NCBI GenBank assembly: GCA_963625535.1
Contig: CAVFUK010000042.1
Span: 1 to 16,949 of the forward strand
Reading direction: 5' to 3'
Origin: Phocaeicola_A sp963625535
GTDB taxonomy: Bacteria > Bacteroidota > Bacteroidia > Bacteroidales > Bacteroidaceae
Length of the DNA: 16,949 nt
The notes under the pieces are model-generated. The model did not search any database, was not told where the DNA came from, and was given only the letters and a program-made list of their open reading frames with translations. Positions within the stretch are counted from its first letter, which is position 1, and each line of letters opens with the position of its first letter. Position numbers and translations under genes: made by a program. Below are positions 14,350 to 16,949 of the stretch, piece after piece.

Positions 14350-14769
14350 TTATTTATTAGGTTTTATAGTAAATGAAAATTTCCTAGTGAGTTTGTGCCG
14401 CAAGAAATAGAGCACTATATAATAAGGTATAACCGTCAGCATCGCCACTACACCTGACACCAACTCGTTGCCCGCCGTAAGTAGGAAGGCCACGAACAAG
14501 GCGGCTATGAGCACAATGAACGGTACCACGAACGCCAACACCACGGCCTGCAGACCCATGGAGACGGTGCCATAGACAACCACCTCGTCGCCAACCTGCA
14601 CGGCGGCATCGGAGTCGTAGACGTCAATCATCTTCTCCTTGCTCTCGGACGAGTGGCACAACGACTTAGCGGCACAGGCCGAGCAAGCCGATTTCTGTAC
14701 AATACGCACCTGGATATGACGCCCATTGATGTGTTCCACGGTACCCAAATGTTCTATATTATCGGTCAT
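14350..14769 (-). CDS. rseC: RseC-family membrane protein (SoxR reducing system)
   Basis: 139 residues. The cytoplasmic N-terminal part has a small Cys cluster, Cys29, Cys32 and Cys38 (SACSACAAKSLC), followed by two transmembrane helices (about 74-97 and 103-124) and a short basic tail. This is the RseC/MucC layout. In E. coli RseC works with the Rsx (Rnf) complex to keep SoxR reduced; in other bacteria it is simply linked to rnf genes and its role is unclear. Here it is the first gene of the operon, 7 nt before rnfB, and is preceded by the operon promoter. I see no soxR. A role in assembly or redox tuning of Rnf is inference from position. Confidence 0.88.
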   Translation of the reverse strand: MTDNIEHLGTVEHINGRHIQVRIVQKSACSACAAKSLCHSSESKEKMIDVYDSDAAVQVGDEVVVYGTVSMGLQAVVLAFVVPFIVLIAALFVAFLLTAGNELVSGVVAMLTVIPYYIVLYFLRHKLTRKFSFTIKPNK

Positions 14770-14798
14770 TTTGCAAACTAGACATTACAATATCGCTG

Positions 14799-14806
14799 CA
14801 AATGTA
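14799..14806 (-). promoter_or_regulatory. Candidate -7 box of the rseC-rnf operon
   Basis: Minus-strand TACATTTG fits TAnnTTTG and would give a leader of about 25 nt before the rseC ATG. The -33 region is poor. It stands back to back with the transporter promoter at 14849-14880. Confidence 0.5.
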
Positions 14807-14848
14807 CTATAAATATTCGATACGCTACATCTATTTTTAGAAGAAAAC

Positions 14849-14880
14849 GTTGCGGGCAGAAACATTTTTTCATACTTTTG
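14849..14880 (+). promoter_or_regulatory. Promoter of the OPT transporter gene
   Basis: GTTG (14849-14852), a 20-nt spacer and TACTTTTG (14873-14880) fit the Bacteroidetes consensus well. The predicted leader is about 100 nt. Confidence 0.65.
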
Positions 14881-14930
14881 GCTCTGTTATCGAAAGTGCG
14901 TGATGACAAAGTGTTGCCTTGCGGTAAATA

Positions 14931-14951
14931 TTATGGTCATCCTGACGATAA
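14931..14951 (+). promoter_or_regulatory. Hairpin or dyad in the transporter leader
   Basis: TTATGGTCA (14931-14939), loop TCC, and TGACGATAA (14943-14951) pair with one mismatch over 9 bp. It lies in the untranslated leader 36 nt before the ATG. It could be an operator or an RNA structure; no known motif is recognised. Confidence 0.35.
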
Positions 14952-14987
14952 TTATAGACATGTAACAACCTCTAAACTACGTATTTT

Positions 14988-16949
14988 ATGAAAAAAGAAG
15001 AAGAAGAAAAGTCAGGGCTACCGGAGAACGCGTTCCGTCCACTGGAGCCGGGAGAAACGTACGAACCAATTATGTCGCCCAAGAAGAGTTACCCCGAAGT
15101 GAACCTTTGGTCGGTACTGTGGGGCATCGGCATGGCCATCCTGTTTTCCGCCGCAGCCGCTTATCTGGGCTTGAAGGTGGGACAGGTGTTCGAGGCTGCC
15201 ATACCTATCGCCATCATCGCAGTGGGCATCTCGGGCGCCGCCAAGCGTAAGAACGCCCTGGGCGAAAATGTCATCATCCAGTCCATTGGAGCCTGCTCGG
15301 GCGTGATTGTGGCTGGAGCCATCTTCACGTTGCCGGCTCTCTACATCCTGCAGGCGAAGTATCCCGAGATGACGGTCAACTTCTTCCAGGTGTTCATCAG
15401 CTCGCTGCTGGGAGGCGTGCTGGGCATCCTGTTCCTGATACCGTTCCGCAAATATTTCGTGAAAGATATGCATGGCAAATATCCTTTCCCCGAGGCTACA
15501 GCCACCACGCAGGTGCTGGTTTCGGGCGAGAAGGGCGGCAGCCAGGCCAAGCCGCTTTTGTTTGCCGGACTGATAGGCGGTCTGTATGACTTCGTCATCG
15601 CCACCTTCGGCTGGTGGAACGAGAACTTCACCACCCGTGTGTGCGGTCTGGGCGAGATGGTAGCCGACAAGGCGAAGCTGGTGTTCAAGGTGAACACCGG
15701 AGCCGCCGTGCTCGGCTTGGGCTACATCGTGGGACTGAAGTACGCCGCCATCATCTGCCTGGGTTCCGTTGCCGTGTGGTGGGTCATCATCCCCGGCATC
15801 TCGCTCATTTGGGGCGACAGTGTGCTCAACATGTGGGACCCCAGCATCACGTGCACCGTGTCGGAGATGTCGCCCGAGATAATCTTCACCAAGTACGCGA
15901 AGAGCATCGGCATCGGCGGTATCGCCATGGCGGGCATCATCGGCATCATCCGCTCGTGGGGCATCATCAAGAGCGCCGTGGGCCTGGCATCGAAGGAGAT
16001 GCGCGGTAAGGGTGTCGGCACAGCCGTGGTGGAGCGCACCCAGAAGGACCTCTCGATGAAGATCATCGCCTTCGGTTCCATCTTTACCTTATTATTAATA
16101 TTGCTGTTCTTCTACTTCAACGTGATGCAGGGCAACATCCTGCACACGGTGGTAGCGCTCGTGTTGGTGGCGGTCATCGCCTTCCTCTTCACCACAGTGG
16201 CTGCCAACGCCATCGCCATTGTAGGCAGTAACCCCGTCTCAGGCATGACGCTGATGACGCTCATCCTGGCCTCTGTCATCATGGTGGCTGTGGGCTTGAC
16301 CGGCACGGCAGGCATGGTAGCCGCCCTCATCATGGGCGGTGTGGTGTGCACGGCACTCTCCATGGCAGGCGGATTCATCACCGACCTGAAGATTGGCTAT
16401 TGGTTGGGCAGCACCCCGCAGAAGCAGGAGGGATGGAAATTCCTCGGCACACTGGTATCTGCCGCCACCGTGGGTGGTGTCATCATGATTCTGAACCAGA
16501 CCTACGGATTCACGAGCGGACAGTTGGCCGCACCACAGGCCAACGCCATGGCTGCCGTCATCGAACCGCTGATGAGCGGTGTGGGCGCTCCGTGGTTGCT
16601 CTATGGCATCGGCGCTCTGTTGGCCATCGTCCTCACCTACTTCAAGGTGCCGGCTCTGGCCTTCGCGTTGGGTATGTTCATCCCCTTGGAGCTGAACATC
16701 CCGTTGGTTGTGGGCGGTGCTATCAACTGGTATGTGACCTCTCGCAGCAAGGATGCTCAGGTAAATAAGGAACGTGGCGAGAAGGGTACGTTGCTCGCCT
16801 CGGGATTCATCGCCGGCGGTGCCTTGATGGGAGTCGTCAGCGCTGCGATGCGTTTCGGTGGCATCGACCTCGTGAACACCGCTTGGCTGGAGAATCCGCT
16901 GAGCGAAGTGCTCTCTCTGGTCATGTACATCATCCTGATTGTCTACATG
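14988..16949 (+). CDS. OPT-family oligopeptide transporter (3' end beyond window)
   Basis: An open frame of 654 codons from the ATG at 14988 continues past the window end; it is not seen as one frame elsewhere because no stop is reached. The protein starts with a hydrophilic acidic/basic segment (MKKEEEEKSG, LPENAFRPLEPGE), then many transmembrane helices, beginning near residue 40 with FSAAAAYLGLKVGQVFEAAIP. Family-typical segments include KYPFPEATATTQVL near 163, SNPVSGMTLMT near 416 and GGFITDLKIGYWLG near 463. OPT proteins are proton-coupled importers of small peptides, or of metal chelates in the YSL branch; the bacterial members of this type are usually annotated as peptide transporters without direct proof. 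Bacterial homologues are roughly this long, so little is likely missing. It diverges from rseC-rnf and may use the ion gradient Rnf makes, but that is speculation. Confidence 0.92.
   Translation, partial: MKKEEEEKSGLPENAFRPLEPGETYEPIMSPKKSYPEVNLWSVLWGIGMAILFSAAAAYLGLKVGQVFEAAIPIAIIAVGISGAAKRKNALGENVIIQSIGACSGVIVAGAIFTLPALYILQAKYPEMTVNFFQVFISSLLGGVLGILFLIPFRKYFVKDMHGKYPFPEATATTQVLVSGEKGGSQAKPLLFAGLIGGLYDFVIATFGWWNENFTTRVCGLGEMVADKAKLVFKVNTGAAVLGLGYIVGLKYAAIICLGSVAVWWVIIPGISLIWGDSVLNMWDPSITCTVSEMSPEIIFTKYAKSIGIGGIAMAGIIGIIRSWGIIKSAVGLASKEMRGKGVGTAVVERTQKDLSMKIIAFGSIFTLLLILLFFYFNVMQGNILHTVVALVLVAVIAFLFTTVAANAIAIVGSNPVSGMTLMTLILASVIMVAVGLTGTAGMVAALIMGGVVCTALSMAGGFITDLKIGYWLGSTPQKQEGWKFLGTLVSAATVGGVIMILNQTYGFTSGQLAAPQANAMAAVIEPLMSGVGAPWLLYGIGALLAIVLTYFKVPALAFALGMFIPLELNIPLVVGGAINWYVTSRSKDAQVNKERGEKGTLLASGFIAGGALMGVVSAAMRFGGIDLVNTAWLENPLSEVLSLVMYIILIVYM

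Overview
The window reads as ordinary chromosome from a member of the Bacteroidales (Bacteroidaceae/Prevotellaceae type; genus not resolvable from sequence alone). The signs are Bacteroidetes-type promoters (TAnnTTTG at -7, TTTG-like at -33) in front of several operons, weak or absent Shine-Dalgarno sequences, LruC-domain lipoproteins, a complete Rnf complex with an RseC homologue, a glutamine-dependent NAD synthetase and an OPT-family transporter. A run of ten Ns at 1488-1497 shows that it comes from a scaffolded draft or metagenome assembly.

Layout. (1) 1-3925, minus strand: a tandem family of LruC-domain lipoprotein genes. One is complete (1889-3925), one is cut by the window edge (1-1279), and between them lies a third copy with only its first 34 codons (1498-1600) before the gap. 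Each has its own promoter region. A terminator follows the complete copy, and half of a matching terminator lies on the far side of the gap, so most of the middle gene appears to have been lost in assembly. (2) 4258-5292, minus: a peroxide-defence operon, perR then a rubrerythrin with an N-terminal rubredoxin domain. A perfect 17-bp PerR-type palindrome lies directly downstream of a canonical promoter. (3) 5293-5737: a 445-bp divergent intergenic region with four TTGAAC units spaced exactly 21 bp apart, three of them forming short dyads; no known element explains it. (4) 5750-7675, plus: nadE. (5) 7963-8997, minus: galE. (6) 9158-14769, minus: rseC-rnfB-rnfC-rnfD-rnfG-rnfE-rnfA, a tightly packed operon ending in a strong hairpin with a T-tract. 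(7) 14988-16949, plus, running off the window: an OPT-family oligopeptide transporter diverging from the Rnf operon.

How the genes fit together. Rnf couples ferredoxin and NAD(H) redox chemistry to an ion gradient, NadE makes the NAD pool, and rubrerythrin consumes NADH-derived electrons to remove peroxide under PerR control, so the centre of the window has a redox/NAD theme. That link is inference from adjacency; the transcription units are separate. GalE (nucleotide sugars) and the OPT transporter (probable peptide uptake) are independent functions. The most unusual items are the collapsed lipoprotein tandem array and the 21-bp dyad array between perR and nadE. I found no CRISPR array, insertion sequence, phage gene, tRNA or rRNA.
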